In this document: in pieces, positions 18,331 through 27,064 of the stretch | How positions within the stretch are numbered: the stretch's first letter is position 1 | Layout of the letters: each line of letters starts with the position of its first letter | Assembly (NCBI RefSeq): GCF_014842915.1 | Contig: NZ_JACYXI010000003.1 | Coordinates: forward strand, 124,001-188,000 | DNA: 64,000 bases | Direction: 5' to 3' | Source: Roseibium litorale | GTDB taxonomy: Bacteria; Pseudomonadota; Alphaproteobacteria; Rhizobiales; Stappiaceae | Made by a program: the position numbers and the translations under genes | The notes under the pieces: model-generated | Told to the model about the DNA's origin: nothing | Database searches by the model: none | Seen by the model: only the letters and a program-made list of their open reading frames with translations

Positions 18331-19101
18331 TTAGTAATTGTCAGATTGGCTGAAGGTGCGGGCGAGTTCCGCCTGGCCTGCGAGAAGGCCGCAGTCGACC
18401 GGCAGACAGACGCCTGTGATCGCAGACGCCTCGGCGCCGGACAGGAAGGCCACGGCGTTGGCGACATCCTTCGGGTCGACGACCCGTTGCAGTGGATACC
18501 AGCGCTTGGCATCTTCAAAGACATTGGGATTGGCGGCGGCGCGGGCTTCCCAAGCCTGTGTCTTCACCGTTCCCGGCGCAATCGCGTTGCAGCGGATGCC
18601 GTATTTCCCATATTCCACCGCGATCAGCTTGGTCAGATGGATGAGACCTGCCTTTGCCGCGCTATAGGCCGGGTGGCCGAAGACGGCGAGGCCGTTGACA
18701 GAGGCAATGTTGACCACGCTGCCGCGCGTGGACTTGAGGTCCGCTTCCAGCGCCTGAAAGGTCAGGAAGGCCGCTTCCAGATTGAGGGCCGTGTCCTGCC
18801 GGAAGATTTCTGCGGTGGTGTCGCCAAGGCTGACGGCGCGGGCCGCGCCCGCATTGTTGACGAGCACGGAGACCGTGCCGTGACCAGCAGCTTCTGCGGC
18901 AAGGGTCGCGCAGTCCGCCTCCCGTGTCACGTCGCAGGTGACTGGAACGAACTGGTCCCTATGTCCCTCGCAAAGCTTCGTGACCGCTTCAGTGTTGATA
19001 TCGGCAAGAATGATCTTGTCGTGGGTTTGTGAAAGGCGCTGGGCAATGGCCAGGCCGATATCACCGGCGGCACCGGTGACAACTGCTACGGTTCCAGACA
19101 T
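18331..19101 (-). CDS. SDR-family oxidoreductase
   Basis: 256 residues, classical short-chain dehydrogenase. The cofactor motif is VTGAAGDIGLAIA (TGxxxGxG with Asp before IG), then NNAG near residue 80, Ser in VNIASVNGLA, and the catalytic YSAAK. An acidic residue after strand 2 (LADIN) suggests NAD(H). Operon position between the RpiR regulator and the hexosaminidase suggests oxidation of a sugar or amino-acid intermediate; the substrate is not readable. ATG 19101 begins the Rossmann fold; upstream frame extends but lacks similarity. Confidence 0.88.
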   Translation of the reverse strand: MSGTVAVVTGAAGDIGLAIAQRLSQTHDKIILADINTEAVTKLCEGHRDQFVPVTCDVTREADCATLAAEAAGHGTVSVLVNNAGAARAVSLGDTTAEIFRQDTALNLEAAFLTFQALEADLKSTRGSVVNIASVNGLAVFGHPAYSAAKAGLIHLTKLIAVEYGKYGIRCNAIAPGTVKTQAWEARAAANPNVFEDAKRWYPLQRVVDPKDVANAVAFLSGAEASAITGVCLPVDCGLLAGQAELARTFSQSDNY

Positions 19102-19144
19102 GTCGAGTCCTAGTGGTAAGGGGAGACAGGAACCGCGCAGGCGG

Positions 19145-20008
19145 TCAGTCCCCGAGAAGCTGCCTGTCGTCTCCATCACGATGGGCAACCAGTTGATGCT
19201 TGATGTGGCGCAGGGTGACGGTGGCCTGCGACCGGTTCTGATAGGCGGTGAGGTTCGCCAGAATGTCGACGAGTGCCAGATAGGCGAAGCGGGTCGAGGT
19301 GGGCCGGAAGATGTTGTCGCCTTCCGGCAGATCGATGGTGAGCGCATGGTCAGCTGCCGTCGCCACGGCACTGTCCGACTGGCTGAGGGCAATTGTCGTC
19401 GCTCCTGCTTCCCGTGCCAGGGTGAAGGCCCGGACCAGTTCCATGTTCCGTCCGGAGAACGACGATCCGATGATCGTGTCCTCCGGCCGGGCTGCCGCCG
19501 CGATCATCATCTGCATATGATGGTCGGTGCAGGCAGACACCCTGAGCCCCAGCCGGAACAGCCGGTTCTGCAGTTCCTGGGCAATCATCGAGGAATTGCC
19601 GCCAGACCCGAAGGCGTAGATCATGCCGGATCTGGACAGAATTTCAGCAACGGTCTGAGCGGCTTCCGGCTTGAAGGCATGGTGGAAGAGATACAAGGCG
19701 TTTTGAGCCTTTGTTACGATATCTTCCGCCACATCCGCCGGGGCTGTGCTGCGCGTGCCTGGATTAAGATACCGGGCACCAACGAACATGGTCTTGGCAA
19801 GCTGGATCTTGAAGTCGGCATAGTTCTGGCAATTGAGCCGGCGGCAGAAGCGGGTAACCGTTGGCGGTGAAACCTCCGCGCGCTCCGCCAGCTCGACAAT
19901 GGAGGCATTCACCGCGAAATCGAAGTCATTGAGCAAAATCTCCGCGATCCGCTTTTCGGATTGCGAAAACTGTTCCTGCTCATTCTGAATCCGGGCGAGA
20001 ATGTCCAT
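19145..20008 (-). CDS. MurR/RpiR-family transcriptional regulator
   Basis: 287 residues. N-terminal HTH_6 domain (FSQSEKRIAEILL; VSPPTVTRFCRRL recognition helix), and a C-terminal SIS sugar-phosphate isomerase-like domain (GSGGNSSMIAQEL, GSSFSGRNMELV). RpiR proteins sense phosphosugars or amino-sugar acids. It is second in its operon, 25 bases after ridA. Repeated AT-rich motifs in the ridA upstream region and before the ABC-transporter operon are its likely sites. Confidence 0.92.
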   Translation of the reverse strand: MDILARIQNEQEQFSQSEKRIAEILLNDFDFAVNASIVELAERAEVSPPTVTRFCRRLNCQNYADFKIQLAKTMFVGARYLNPGTRSTAPADVAEDIVTKAQNALYLFHHAFKPEAAQTVAEILSRSGMIYAFGSGGNSSMIAQELQNRLFRLGLRVSACTDHHMQMMIAAAARPEDTIIGSSFSGRNMELVRAFTLAREAGATTIALSQSDSAVATAADHALTIDLPEGDNIFRPTSTRFAYLALVDILANLTAYQNRSQATVTLRHIKHQLVAHRDGDDRQLLGD

Positions 20009-20033
20009 GGGTGCAAGTGCCTTGTCTGCGAAG

Positions 20034-20420
20034 TTAAGCCTTTGATTTATAGGCTACGCAGTCGATTTCGATCTTGCAATCGACCATCATCGAAGACTGG
20101 ACGCAGGCGCGCGCCGGAGGATGTTCGCCGAAATAGCTCTGATAGATCTTGTTGAAGGTCCAGAAATCGCGCGGGTCATCCAGCCAGACGCCGCAGCGCA
20201 CGACATCTGCCGTGGTGTATCCAGCCTCTTCGAGGATGCTCAGAACGTTCTGGATGGTCTTGTGGGTCTGGGGGATGATGCCACCCTCGATCACCTCACC
20301 GTCCTCCATTGCGACCTGGCCGGAAACGTAAAGCCAGCCGTCTGCCTCTACGGCACGGGCGAAAGGAAGTCTCTGTCCGCCTGCACCGGCTTTCTCAGCG
20401 CCATATCTCTTGATGCTCAT
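20034..20420 (-). CDS. RidA-family enamine/imine deaminase
   Basis: 128 residues, the normal length of RidA/YjgF proteins, which hydrolyse reactive enamine/imine intermediates released by PLP enzymes. Conserved blocks: GWLYVSGQVA, a middle TIQNVLSILEEAGYTTADVV, and the arginine that binds substrate carboxylate in PPARACVQ. First gene of the minus-strand operon and divergent from an operon with a DSD1-type PLP enzyme, a likely source of such intermediates. Confidence 0.92.
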   Translation of the reverse strand: MSIKRYGAEKAGAGGQRLPFARAVEADGWLYVSGQVAMEDGEVIEGGIIPQTHKTIQNVLSILEEAGYTTADVVRCGVWLDDPRDFWTFNKIYQSYFGEHPPARACVQSSMMVDCKIEIDCVAYKSKA

Positions 20421-20439
20421 GAGGATAGATGTGCTCCGT

Positions 20440-20455
20440 TATGGAAATTATTTTC
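20440..20455. promoter_or_regulatory. Candidate RpiR site 1, upstream of ridA
   Basis: TATGGAAATTATTTTC lies 20 bases from the ridA start. GAAAT...TTTTC makes it near-palindromic. The TATG-purine-AAAT core recurs at 20513 and 29231, and no other explanation for the recurrence is evident. Regulator assignment is inferred. Confidence 0.5.
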
Positions 20456-20512
20456 TTTGTCGATTGACATCGAACCATATCAGCGGGAAATTGACTAGGA
20501 AAAATCGCATAA

Positions 20513-20526
20513 TATGAAAATAATTT
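20513..20526. promoter_or_regulatory. Candidate RpiR site 2, upstream of the NTF2-like gene
   Basis: TATGAAAATAATTT lies 15 bases before ATG 20541, in the divergent spacer shared with ridA. It matches site 1 in the TATG-R-AAAT core. The overlapping AATAT could also serve as part of a -10 box for the plus-strand operon. Confidence 0.45.
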
Positions 20527-20540
20527 AGACAGAGGTAAGA

Positions 20541-21032
20541 ATGCGGGACCCCTTTCTCAATCCGTTCCCTGAGCAGGATCATGATCGCAGAGCCATCTGG
20601 GAGATGCTTGTCAGCCGGGACATTGCGGCCTTCCTGGCGGCAGACTGGTCCCTGGTCGAAGACGATTTCATTCCGGAAGGGTTCCTGGGCATCAGCGGCA
20701 ACAAGACCCGCAATCCGGATGACTGGACGCTGGCTTTCCCGACGCTGGAGCGTTACCAGGACGAATGGCTGCGCCAAGCGAAGGACTTTGCCTCTGTAAA
20801 ACTGGCCGAAGATGCCAGCACCGCAATCCACACCGCCACACGGCTGGAAGAGATCGACATCCAGGACGGGACCGCCCTGGTGCGCAAGAAGTTCGACGGC
20901 GGCATCAAGCTGGCCGGTGGCGGTTTCGACGTCATGCAGTGGCAGACGCTTTATTATTGCCGCTTTCATGAAGGGCGCTGGAAAATCTCCGGCTTCACCG
21001 GCTATCTGCCTTATCCCTGGAAAGACGCGTAA
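20541..21032 (+). CDS. NTF2/SnoaL-like small protein of unknown function
   Basis: 163 residues, no signal peptide. The pattern fits an NTF2-like cone fold: N-terminal helices with IWEMLVSRDIAAFLAADWSLVEDDF, then beta strands ending in QWQTLYYCRFHEGRWKISGFTGYLP, a typical terminal strand pair of SnoaL-like domains. Function is not recognised. It opens the plus-strand operon with the second M81 peptidase and the DSD1-type enzyme, so a binding or isomerase role in that pathway is possible. AGAGGTAAG precedes the ATG. Confidence 0.7.
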   Translation: MRDPFLNPFPEQDHDRRAIWEMLVSRDIAAFLAADWSLVEDDFIPEGFLGISGNKTRNPDDWTLAFPTLERYQDEWLRQAKDFASVKLAEDASTAIHTATRLEEIDIQDGTALVRKKFDGGIKLAGGGFDVMQWQTLYYCRFHEGRWKISGFTGYLPYPWKDA

Positions 21033-21067
21033 ACAACAAGCGTGGTCTCCAAGTCAGGAAACATCCT

Positions 21068-22537
21068 TTGAAACTCTTTACCGCAGTCCTTGCGACGGAA
21101 ACCAACACGTTCTCGCCGATCTGTATCGACAAGCGGGCCTTCGAGGCCTCGCTCTATGCAAGGCCGGGTGAGCATCCGGTGACGCCGACACTCTGCTCGG
21201 CTCCCTTGACGGTGGGGCGCAGGGTCTGTGCGGAAAAGGGCTGGACCTTGGTGGAGGGAAGTGCTGCCTGGGCTGACCCCGCAGGCCTGATCAACCGGCA
21301 GACCTATGAAGGTCTGAGAGACGAGATCCTGGATCAGCTGCGTGCGGCCATGCCGGTTGACGGGGTCATCCTCGGACTTCACGGCGCCATGGTTGCCGAT
21401 GGCTATCTGGATCCGGAAGGCGATTTTCTGAGCCGGATCCGGGACATCGTCGGGCCGGACATTCTGATCTGCACGGAGCTTGATCCTCACAGCCATCTGA
21501 CGGCGAAGCGGGTGGAAGCTGCGGATTTCTTCGTTGCCTTCAAGGAATTCCCTCATACGGATTTCGTCGACCGGGCGGAGGATCTCTGGCGCATTGCCGT
21601 TGATGTTCTGGAGGGGCGGGTAAAGCCGGTCATGTCCGTGTTCGACTGCCGGATGATTGATGTCTTTCCGACGTCCCGTGAGCCGATGCGGTCCTTTGTC
21701 GACAAGCTGCAGCGGATCGAGGCGGAAGACGATGATGTTTTGTCCCTGTCGGTCATTCACGGCTTCATGGCGGGCGACGTGCCGGAAATGGGCACCAAGC
21801 TGATTGCTGTCACCAACGGCAAGGCCGAAAAGGGCGCTCAGCTTGCCCGCTCGCTCGGCCTGGAGCTCTTCGCCAATCGCGGCCGCCACATGATGCCTCA
21901 GCTGACGGTCGATGAAGCTGTCAGCCGGGCAATGAGCGTTGAGACCGGGCCGGTGGTGATTGCCGATATGTGGGACAATCCGGGCGGCGGCACGGCAGGG
22001 GACGCCACAGTTCTGCTTGCCGAGCTTCTGGCGCGCAAGGCCGAGGGCGTTGCGGTCGGGACAATCTGGGATCCTGTGGCCGTACAAATCTGTATGGCAG
22101 CTGGTGAGGGAGCTGAAATTCCCCTGCGCTTCGGTGCGAAGTCAGCTCCAGGCACGGGCAATCCGATTGACGGCCGCGTGACGGTCGTGAAGCTGGTCCG
22201 GAATGCGGAAATGCGCTTCGGCGAGAGCTTTGCGCCCTTTGGCGATGCAGCACATATCCGGCTGGATGGCACGGACATCATCCTGAATTCCGTCCGCGCC
22301 CAAAGCTTTGATCCTTCTCTCTTCTCGGTGATGGGCATCGACCCGACCACGAAGAAGATCCTGGTCATCAAGTCGACGAACCATTTTCACGCATCCTTCT
22401 CTAGAATTGCGTCCGAGATCCTGTATTGCTCTGCAGGAACGCCCTATCCCAATTCGCCCGCGCACAATCCCTATCGTCTCGTGCGCCGGGACATCTGGCC
22501 AATGATGGAGAACCCGCATGGAACGGAAGCTGCCTAA
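21068..22537 (+). CDS. M81 family metallopeptidase (MlrC type), copy 2
   Basis: 489 residues starting at TTG 21068 with AGGA 9 bases upstream. Same two-domain plan as the copy at 14928-16370: MKLFTAVLATETNTFSP, VILGLHGAMVADGYLDPEGD, ICTELDPHSHLT, and the MlrC C-terminal block ADMWDNPGGGTAGDATVL. It differs clearly in sequence from copy 1 (DPHSH versus DLHGN at the second metal-site motif), so the two are paralogues with probably different substrates rather than a recent duplication. Its end overlaps the DSD1-type gene by 20 bases. Confidence 0.87.
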   Translation: MKLFTAVLATETNTFSPICIDKRAFEASLYARPGEHPVTPTLCSAPLTVGRRVCAEKGWTLVEGSAAWADPAGLINRQTYEGLRDEILDQLRAAMPVDGVILGLHGAMVADGYLDPEGDFLSRIRDIVGPDILICTELDPHSHLTAKRVEAADFFVAFKEFPHTDFVDRAEDLWRIAVDVLEGRVKPVMSVFDCRMIDVFPTSREPMRSFVDKLQRIEAEDDDVLSLSVIHGFMAGDVPEMGTKLIAVTNGKAEKGAQLARSLGLELFANRGRHMMPQLTVDEAVSRAMSVETGPVVIADMWDNPGGGTAGDATVLLAELLARKAEGVAVGTIWDPVAVQICMAAGEGAEIPLRFGAKSAPGTGNPIDGRVTVVKLVRNAEMRFGESFAPFGDAAHIRLDGTDIILNSVRAQSFDPSLFSVMGIDPTTKKILVIKSTNHFHASFSRIASEILYCSAGTPYPNSPAHNPYRLVRRDIWPMMENPHGTEAA

Positions 22538-23633
22538 CCTGATCCCTGGAGCCGATCTGACCGGCTCGCGCATCGAGCAGCTTTCAACGCCCATACCAGT
22601 GATCGACGAGGATCGTCTGGCCGCGAACATCGCGCGCGTGCAGGCCTATATGGATGGCCAGGGAAAGGCTTTCCGTCCGCATATCAAGACCCACAAGGTC
22701 CCGGCCTTGGCGGAGCAGCAAGTTGCTGCCGGTGCGAAGGGGATCAACTGCCAGAAGGTGACGGAGGCGGAAATCTTCGCCGATGCCGGCTTTGATGACA
22801 TTCTGATCACCTTCAATATTCTAGGCCCTGAAAAACTTGAACGTCTTGTTGCGCTGAACGAGCAGATCTCAGGGTTGAAAGTCGCCGCCGACAATGACGT
22901 TACGGTTCGGGGGCTCTCTGAGGCTTTTGCAAGCGCCTCGCGGCCGTTGGTTGTGCTGGTCGAATGCGATACCGGTGGCGGGCGCTGCGGTGTTCAGTCT
23001 CCGGAAGCCGCTCAGGCGCTTGCGGAGGCCATTGTGGCGGCGCCCAGCCTGACGTTCGGTGGGCTTCTGACTTATCCGAAAGCCTTCAGTGAAGAGGCTG
23101 TGGAAGTCTTCTTCTCCAGTACTTTGAAGCTTCTTGAGGGCAAGGGCATTGCATGCCCGGTCGTCAGCAATGGTGGCACGCCGAGCCTGTTCGAGGCGGG
23201 CAAGGTGACCTCTGCAACGGAGCACCGGGCTGGGACCTACATCTATAACGACCGGGCTATGGTCCGTTCTGGTCATTGTTCCTATGACGACTGCGCCATG
23301 CATATTCTGGCGACGGTGGTTTCCCGTCCAACCGAAGACCGTGCGGTCACCGATGCCGGATCAAAGGCTCTGACCTCGGATCTGCTCGGGTTCGATGATT
23401 TCGGCTATGTGGTCGACTATCCGGATGCGGTGATTACCGGTCTTTCCGAAGAGCACGGGGTTCTCGACCTCAGCAAATGTGCACCAGATGCGCGGCCGCA
23501 GATCGGCGAACGGATCCGGATCATTCCGAACCACACCTGCGTGGTCTCCAATCTGGTGGACCACATGGTGTTTCATCGGAACGGGGTTGTCACCCGGGTG
23601 GAAGCCGTCGCTGCCCGCGGCCGCGTCTGGTAA
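22518..23633 (+). CDS. DSD1/D-threonine-aldolase-like PLP enzyme
   Basis: 371 residues, fold-type III (alanine-racemase-like barrel). The PLP lysine lies in RPHIKTHK near residue 55. The C-terminal metal-binding pair is in IPNHTCVVSNL, the His-x-Cys seen in D-threonine aldolases and eukaryotic-type D-serine dehydratases (DSD1). These act on D-3-hydroxy amino acids; lyase and dehydratase activity cannot be separated from sequence. GGAGAA lies 6 bases before ATG 22518, inside the end of the M81 gene. A strong terminator follows 26 bases after the stop. Confidence 0.88.
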   Translation: MERKLPNLIPGADLTGSRIEQLSTPIPVIDEDRLAANIARVQAYMDGQGKAFRPHIKTHKVPALAEQQVAAGAKGINCQKVTEAEIFADAGFDDILITFNILGPEKLERLVALNEQISGLKVAADNDVTVRGLSEAFASASRPLVVLVECDTGGGRCGVQSPEAAQALAEAIVAAPSLTFGGLLTYPKAFSEEAVEVFFSSTLKLLEGKGIACPVVSNGGTPSLFEAGKVTSATEHRAGTYIYNDRAMVRSGHCSYDDCAMHILATVVSRPTEDRAVTDAGSKALTSDLLGFDDFGYVVDYPDAVITGLSEEHGVLDLSKCAPDARPQIGERIRIIPNHTCVVSNLVDHMVFHRNGVVTRVEAVAARGRVW

Positions 23634-23659
23634 AGCGGTCTTCACTTGGCAAAGAACAT

Positions 23660-23692
23660 CCGGCCCCGGAGCAATCCGGGGCCGGTTTTTTT
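23660..23692 (+). terminator. Rho-independent terminator after the DSD1-type gene
   Basis: Perfect 11-base GC-rich arms (CCGGCCCCGGA at 23660-23670 and its complement at 23675-23685) around a GCAA loop, followed by seven Ts. It closes the plus-strand NTF2-M81-DSD1 operon just before the end of the convergent ABC operon. Confidence 0.92.
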
Positions 23693-23697
23693 AATGT

Positions 23698-24822
23698 CTA
23701 CTGACTTGCAAGCTGGTCGAGGTCGATCTCGGTGAGCGCGGTGCGGCGCTCAAGAGCATTCTCATTCGCATCGAACAGGTGGCAGTCGGCGGCGTTGAAA
23801 CCGATGGTGACCGGCTTGTCGACGACAACGGGGGCCGCTCCCGGAAGCAGGGCGCTGAAACGGTCGTCGCCACTGGTCGAGGAATAGACGATCGTGTTGA
23901 CGCCCAGGCGCTCGACCACGGTCGGGGTGATCTGGAAGTCCAGTTCGCCCTTGCCGATGAATGTGTGTTCTGGCCGGATGCCGAGGGTCAGGCTGCTGCC
24001 GACCAGATCCTTGCGTGGTTCGACGGGAATGGTGACATCCCGGCCGAGGCAATGGACGGTAACACCTTCGTCGCTGACAGCCTTGCAGGTGGCCGGCAGG
24101 AAATTCATCTTCGGATTGCCGATGAAGCCCGCCACGAACATGTTCTGCGGCTTGTGATAGAGCTCGAGCGGCTTTCCGGTCTGGGCGATATAGCCGCCGT
24201 TCAGAACCACGATGCGGTCTGCCATGGTCATGGCTTCCACCTGGTCGTGGGTCACGTAGATCATGGTCGCTGCGAGATCGTGGTGCAGCTTGGTCAGTTC
24301 GATCCGCATGTCTGCGCGCAGGGCGGCATCAAGGTTGGACAGCGGTTCATCGAACAGGAAGATCTTGGGTTCGCGCACAATCGCGCGGCCGATGGCAACA
24401 CGCTGGCGCTGGCCGCCGGACAGCATGCCGGGTTTCTGCTGCAGGCGCTGGTCGAGCTGGAGCACCTGGGCAACGCTCTCCACCTTTTCCTTGATCTGCG
24501 CTTCGGGCATCTTTTCCACGCGCAGCGGGAAGGCGATGTTCTCAAAGACCGACATATGCGGATAAAGCGCATAGGACTGGAACACCATTGCGATACCGCG
24601 GTGGACCGGAGCAAGGTGGTTGACCTTCAGGCCATCAATGACAATGTCGCCCGCGGTGGCATCGTCCAGCCCGGCAATGATGCGCAGAAGCGTGGACTTG
24701 CCACAGCCGGAAGGGCCGACGAAGACAACGAACTCGCCGTCCTGAATATCGAGTGTGACACCCTTGATAACGTCAAGATCCCCGAAGGACTTGGTTACCT
24801 TGTTGAGATAGAGCTGTCCCAA
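23698..24822 (-). CDS. ABC sugar importer ATPase (UgpC/MsmK type)
   Basis: 374 residues. Walker A GPSGCGKST, signature LSGGQRQRVAIGRA, Walker B IFLFDEPLSNLDA, and the switch histidine in IYVTHDQVEA. The C-terminal TOBE/OB regulatory domain is present (GIRPEHTFIG). The start is TTG 24822 with AGAGG 6 bases upstream. Last gene of the Gfo/Idh-permease-permease-binding-protein-ATPase operon; such ATPases can serve more than one CUT1 importer. Confidence 0.93.
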   Translation of the reverse strand: MGQLYLNKVTKSFGDLDVIKGVTLDIQDGEFVVFVGPSGCGKSTLLRIIAGLDDATAGDIVIDGLKVNHLAPVHRGIAMVFQSYALYPHMSVFENIAFPLRVEKMPEAQIKEKVESVAQVLQLDQRLQQKPGMLSGGQRQRVAIGRAIVREPKIFLFDEPLSNLDAALRADMRIELTKLHHDLAATMIYVTHDQVEAMTMADRIVVLNGGYIAQTGKPLELYHKPQNMFVAGFIGNPKMNFLPATCKAVSDEGVTVHCLGRDVTIPVEPRKDLVGSSLTLGIRPEHTFIGKGELDFQITPTVVERLGVNTIVYSSTSGDDRFSALLPGAAPVVVDKPVTIGFNAADCHLFDANENALERRTALTEIDLDQLASQ

Positions 24823-24884
24823 GACTGACCTCTTTCCATCACTGCCATCTGTTCAGGCAATGAGACTGGGCGTGGGCGGTGCTT

Positions 24885-24914
24885 GCCGCCGCAACCGGTT
24901 AGGGCTGCGGCGGC
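24885..24914 (-). terminator. Stem-loop between the binding-protein and ATPase genes
   Basis: Perfect 9-base arms (GCCGCCGCA at 24885-24893, complement at 24906-24914) with a 12-base loop and no T-run. Position after a solute-binding-protein gene suggests 3' stabilisation of that message or partial attenuation before the ATPase gene. Confidence 0.55.
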
Positions 24915-24927
24915 GCGCCAACGCGGC

Positions 24928-26163
24928 TTACTTGTACTGCTCGAGGTCGGCAGCGGCTTTTTCGAGAGCGGCCTTCGGTTCGGCCTGGCCGGTCACGACA
25001 GACTGAACCATCTCGATCATCACGTTCTGGAAGCCCTTGTAGTCCGTGAAGAGCGGTTCCGGACCAGCATTGGAAATGCCGTCGATGAACGGCTCCCAGT
25101 ACGGATCCTTCTTGACGAATTCATCCACTTTTTCGGACGGACGCAGCGGGGTCAGACCGGCGCCGCCCTGCAGTTCAAACTCACCCTGCGGACCAGGAGA
25201 GGTGATGTACTTGGCAAATTCGACTGCCTTTTCCTCAACGCCCGACCCCTTGAAGATGGCCAGACTGTCGGTGATCAGCAGGGTACCGGGACCGGTAGCG
25301 GACGGGCCAAGCGGCAAGGTCGTGACGCCCCAATCAAGGCCGGCATCGATTGCACGCACAGCAGCGCCGGAGCTGTTCTGAATCATCGCAACCTTGCCGT
25401 CCAGCCAGATGGCGCGGATTTCGTTCTGCTCGTAAGCGGTCGGGCCTTCGACGGAATAGGGGGTGATGTCCTTGTAGGCCTGAAGGGCTGCGAGAACTTC
25501 CGGGCTGTCCATCACGATGTTGCCTTCACCGTCGATGACCTTGCCGTTGTTGGTGTACACCCAATGCAGGAACTGGTGCATGGTGTTGTCAAAGGTTTTG
25601 GCAGGCAGACCATAGCCGGGAATACCTGTCTTTTCCTTGATGATCTTCGCGAATTCGATCTCTTCGGCCCAGGTTTTCGGCGGAACCTCGGGGTCAAGGC
25701 CAGCTTCCTTGAACAGGGCTTTGTTCCAGAACAGTGCCTTTGTTGAGAAGGCAATCGGAACGCCCCACTGGGTGCCGTCGAAGGTAACCGTGTCGACGAT
25801 GTTCGGATAGTAGCTTTCCTTCTCCTCGTCGGTCATCGGAACGTCGATGATGAGGTCGTTCTCGGCCAGCTGCTTCAGCGTGCGTGAGCCGACATAAGCC
25901 ATGGCGACCGGGGAGCCAGCTGCGGCGAGGGTTGTTGCCTTGTCCTGGCACTGAGCCCAGCCGACGACTTCCGGCGTAACCTTCCAGCCCGGGTTCTTGC
26001 CTTCCCATTCCGCGATGTACTTCTCGTGGATCGGGTCGATCTTGTCGCCGCAATAGATCCAGCTGATTTCCTGGTCAGCGGCCAGGGCACTCAAAGAGCC
26101 GGCAGTTGTGGCTCCAAGAAGAGCGAGGGCGCAAACCCCGAGCTTCATCGATGTCAGTTTCAT
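24928..26163 (-). CDS. Extracellular sugar-binding protein of CUT1 ABC importer
   Basis: 411 residues from ATG 26163. Signal peptide: MKLTSMK, a hydrophobic stretch with VCALALLGATTAG, cleavage near SALA-AD. The mature protein is a family 1 solute-binding protein (SBP_bac_1): IDPIHEKYIAEWEGKNPGWKV, VPIAFSTKALFWNKALF, and PLRPSEKVDEF near the end. ATG 26178 is also possible, adding five residues. Cognate permeases follow upstream in the operon. Substrate is inferred to be an amino-sugar oligosaccharide from neighbours (hexosaminidase, nag genes), not from the protein. Confidence 0.9.
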   Translation of the reverse strand: MKLTSMKLGVCALALLGATTAGSLSALAADQEISWIYCGDKIDPIHEKYIAEWEGKNPGWKVTPEVVGWAQCQDKATTLAAAGSPVAMAYVGSRTLKQLAENDLIIDVPMTDEEKESYYPNIVDTVTFDGTQWGVPIAFSTKALFWNKALFKEAGLDPEVPPKTWAEEIEFAKIIKEKTGIPGYGLPAKTFDNTMHQFLHWVYTNNGKVIDGEGNIVMDSPEVLAALQAYKDITPYSVEGPTAYEQNEIRAIWLDGKVAMIQNSSGAAVRAIDAGLDWGVTTLPLGPSATGPGTLLITDSLAIFKGSGVEEKAVEFAKYITSPGPQGEFELQGGAGLTPLRPSEKVDEFVKKDPYWEPFIDGISNAGPEPLFTDYKGFQNVMIEMVQSVVTGQAEPKAALEKAAADLEQYK

Positions 26164-26206
26164 TGTCTGTATCCCCATACTCTGGTGTGGATTCTCGTTG
26201 TTTTTC

Positions 26207-27064
26207 TTATTTCACCGCGCCAGCGGTCAGCCCGCTGACGAGATATCTTTGCAGGAAGAAGATCACGATCATGGCGGGTGCAATGCCGACAAAGCTTGCT
26301 GCCATGAGTTCGTTCCAGATCACTTCCTGGCGGCCGAAATAGGCGAACAGCCCGATCGGCAAAGGCATGTATTCCGTCTTGGAATTGAAGGTCAGCGCAA
26401 AAATGAACTGCTGCGCATAGGCCCCGATGAAGGTGGTAATGGCGACGACCGTAATCCCTGGCATTGCCAGCGGCAGGATCACGCGCCGGAAGGTGTAGAA
26501 GCGGCTCGCGCCGTCCACATAGGCGGCTTCTTCCAGTTCCCTCGGGATGCGCACCATGTAGGTCCGCAACAGCCAGATGGCCGTCGGGATCAGGAACGCA
26601 ACGCCGGGAATGATCATCGCTGCATAGGTGTTGAGCGCGCCCATCGACCGCATCAGCCGGAAAAGAGGGATCAGCAGCACTGCGCCCGAGAACATGTTGA
26701 CCGCGAGAAAGGCTCCGAGCAACGGTCCACGGCCGGTAAACTCGAACCGGGCGAAGGCATAGGCCGCCGGAACCACAAGCACCAGAACGATGGCGGTCGC
26801 GATGGAGGAGATGAAGAGGGAGTTGAAGACGTAGAGGGCAAAGCCCGGAACGCTGTCCCACATGGTCACATAGGCGTCGAACGAGCCGTTCTCCGGCCAG
26901 AACCGGTAGGGAGAGGAGAACAGGCGGCTCAAGGGTTTCAGCGACACCAGGAAGCCTTCGACAAAGGGAGAGAGAACGAAGATCAGGAACAGGGCGATCC
27001 CTGCATAGATCGCGATCGTCTCGTACCACTTGTAGCGGTTGATCATGGCCGTCTGATTGCTCAT
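26207..27064 (-). CDS. CUT1 ABC permease (MalG type)
   Basis: 285 residues, six membrane helices. The EAA loop that contacts the ATPase reads EEAAYVDGASRFYTFRRVILPLAMPG. The N-terminus has a short cytoplasmic stretch before a long periplasmic loop with FWPENGSFDAYV, usual for MalG-like subunits. Its ATG overlaps the stop of the partner permease by 4 bases. Confidence 0.93.
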   Translation of the reverse strand: MSNQTAMINRYKWYETIAIYAGIALFLIFVLSPFVEGFLVSLKPLSRLFSSPYRFWPENGSFDAYVTMWDSVPGFALYVFNSLFISSIATAIVLVLVVPAAYAFARFEFTGRGPLLGAFLAVNMFSGAVLLIPLFRLMRSMGALNTYAAMIIPGVAFLIPTAIWLLRTYMVRIPRELEEAAYVDGASRFYTFRRVILPLAMPGITVVAITTFIGAYAQQFIFALTFNSKTEYMPLPIGLFAYFGRQEVIWNELMAASFVGIAPAMIVIFFLQRYLVSGLTAGAVK

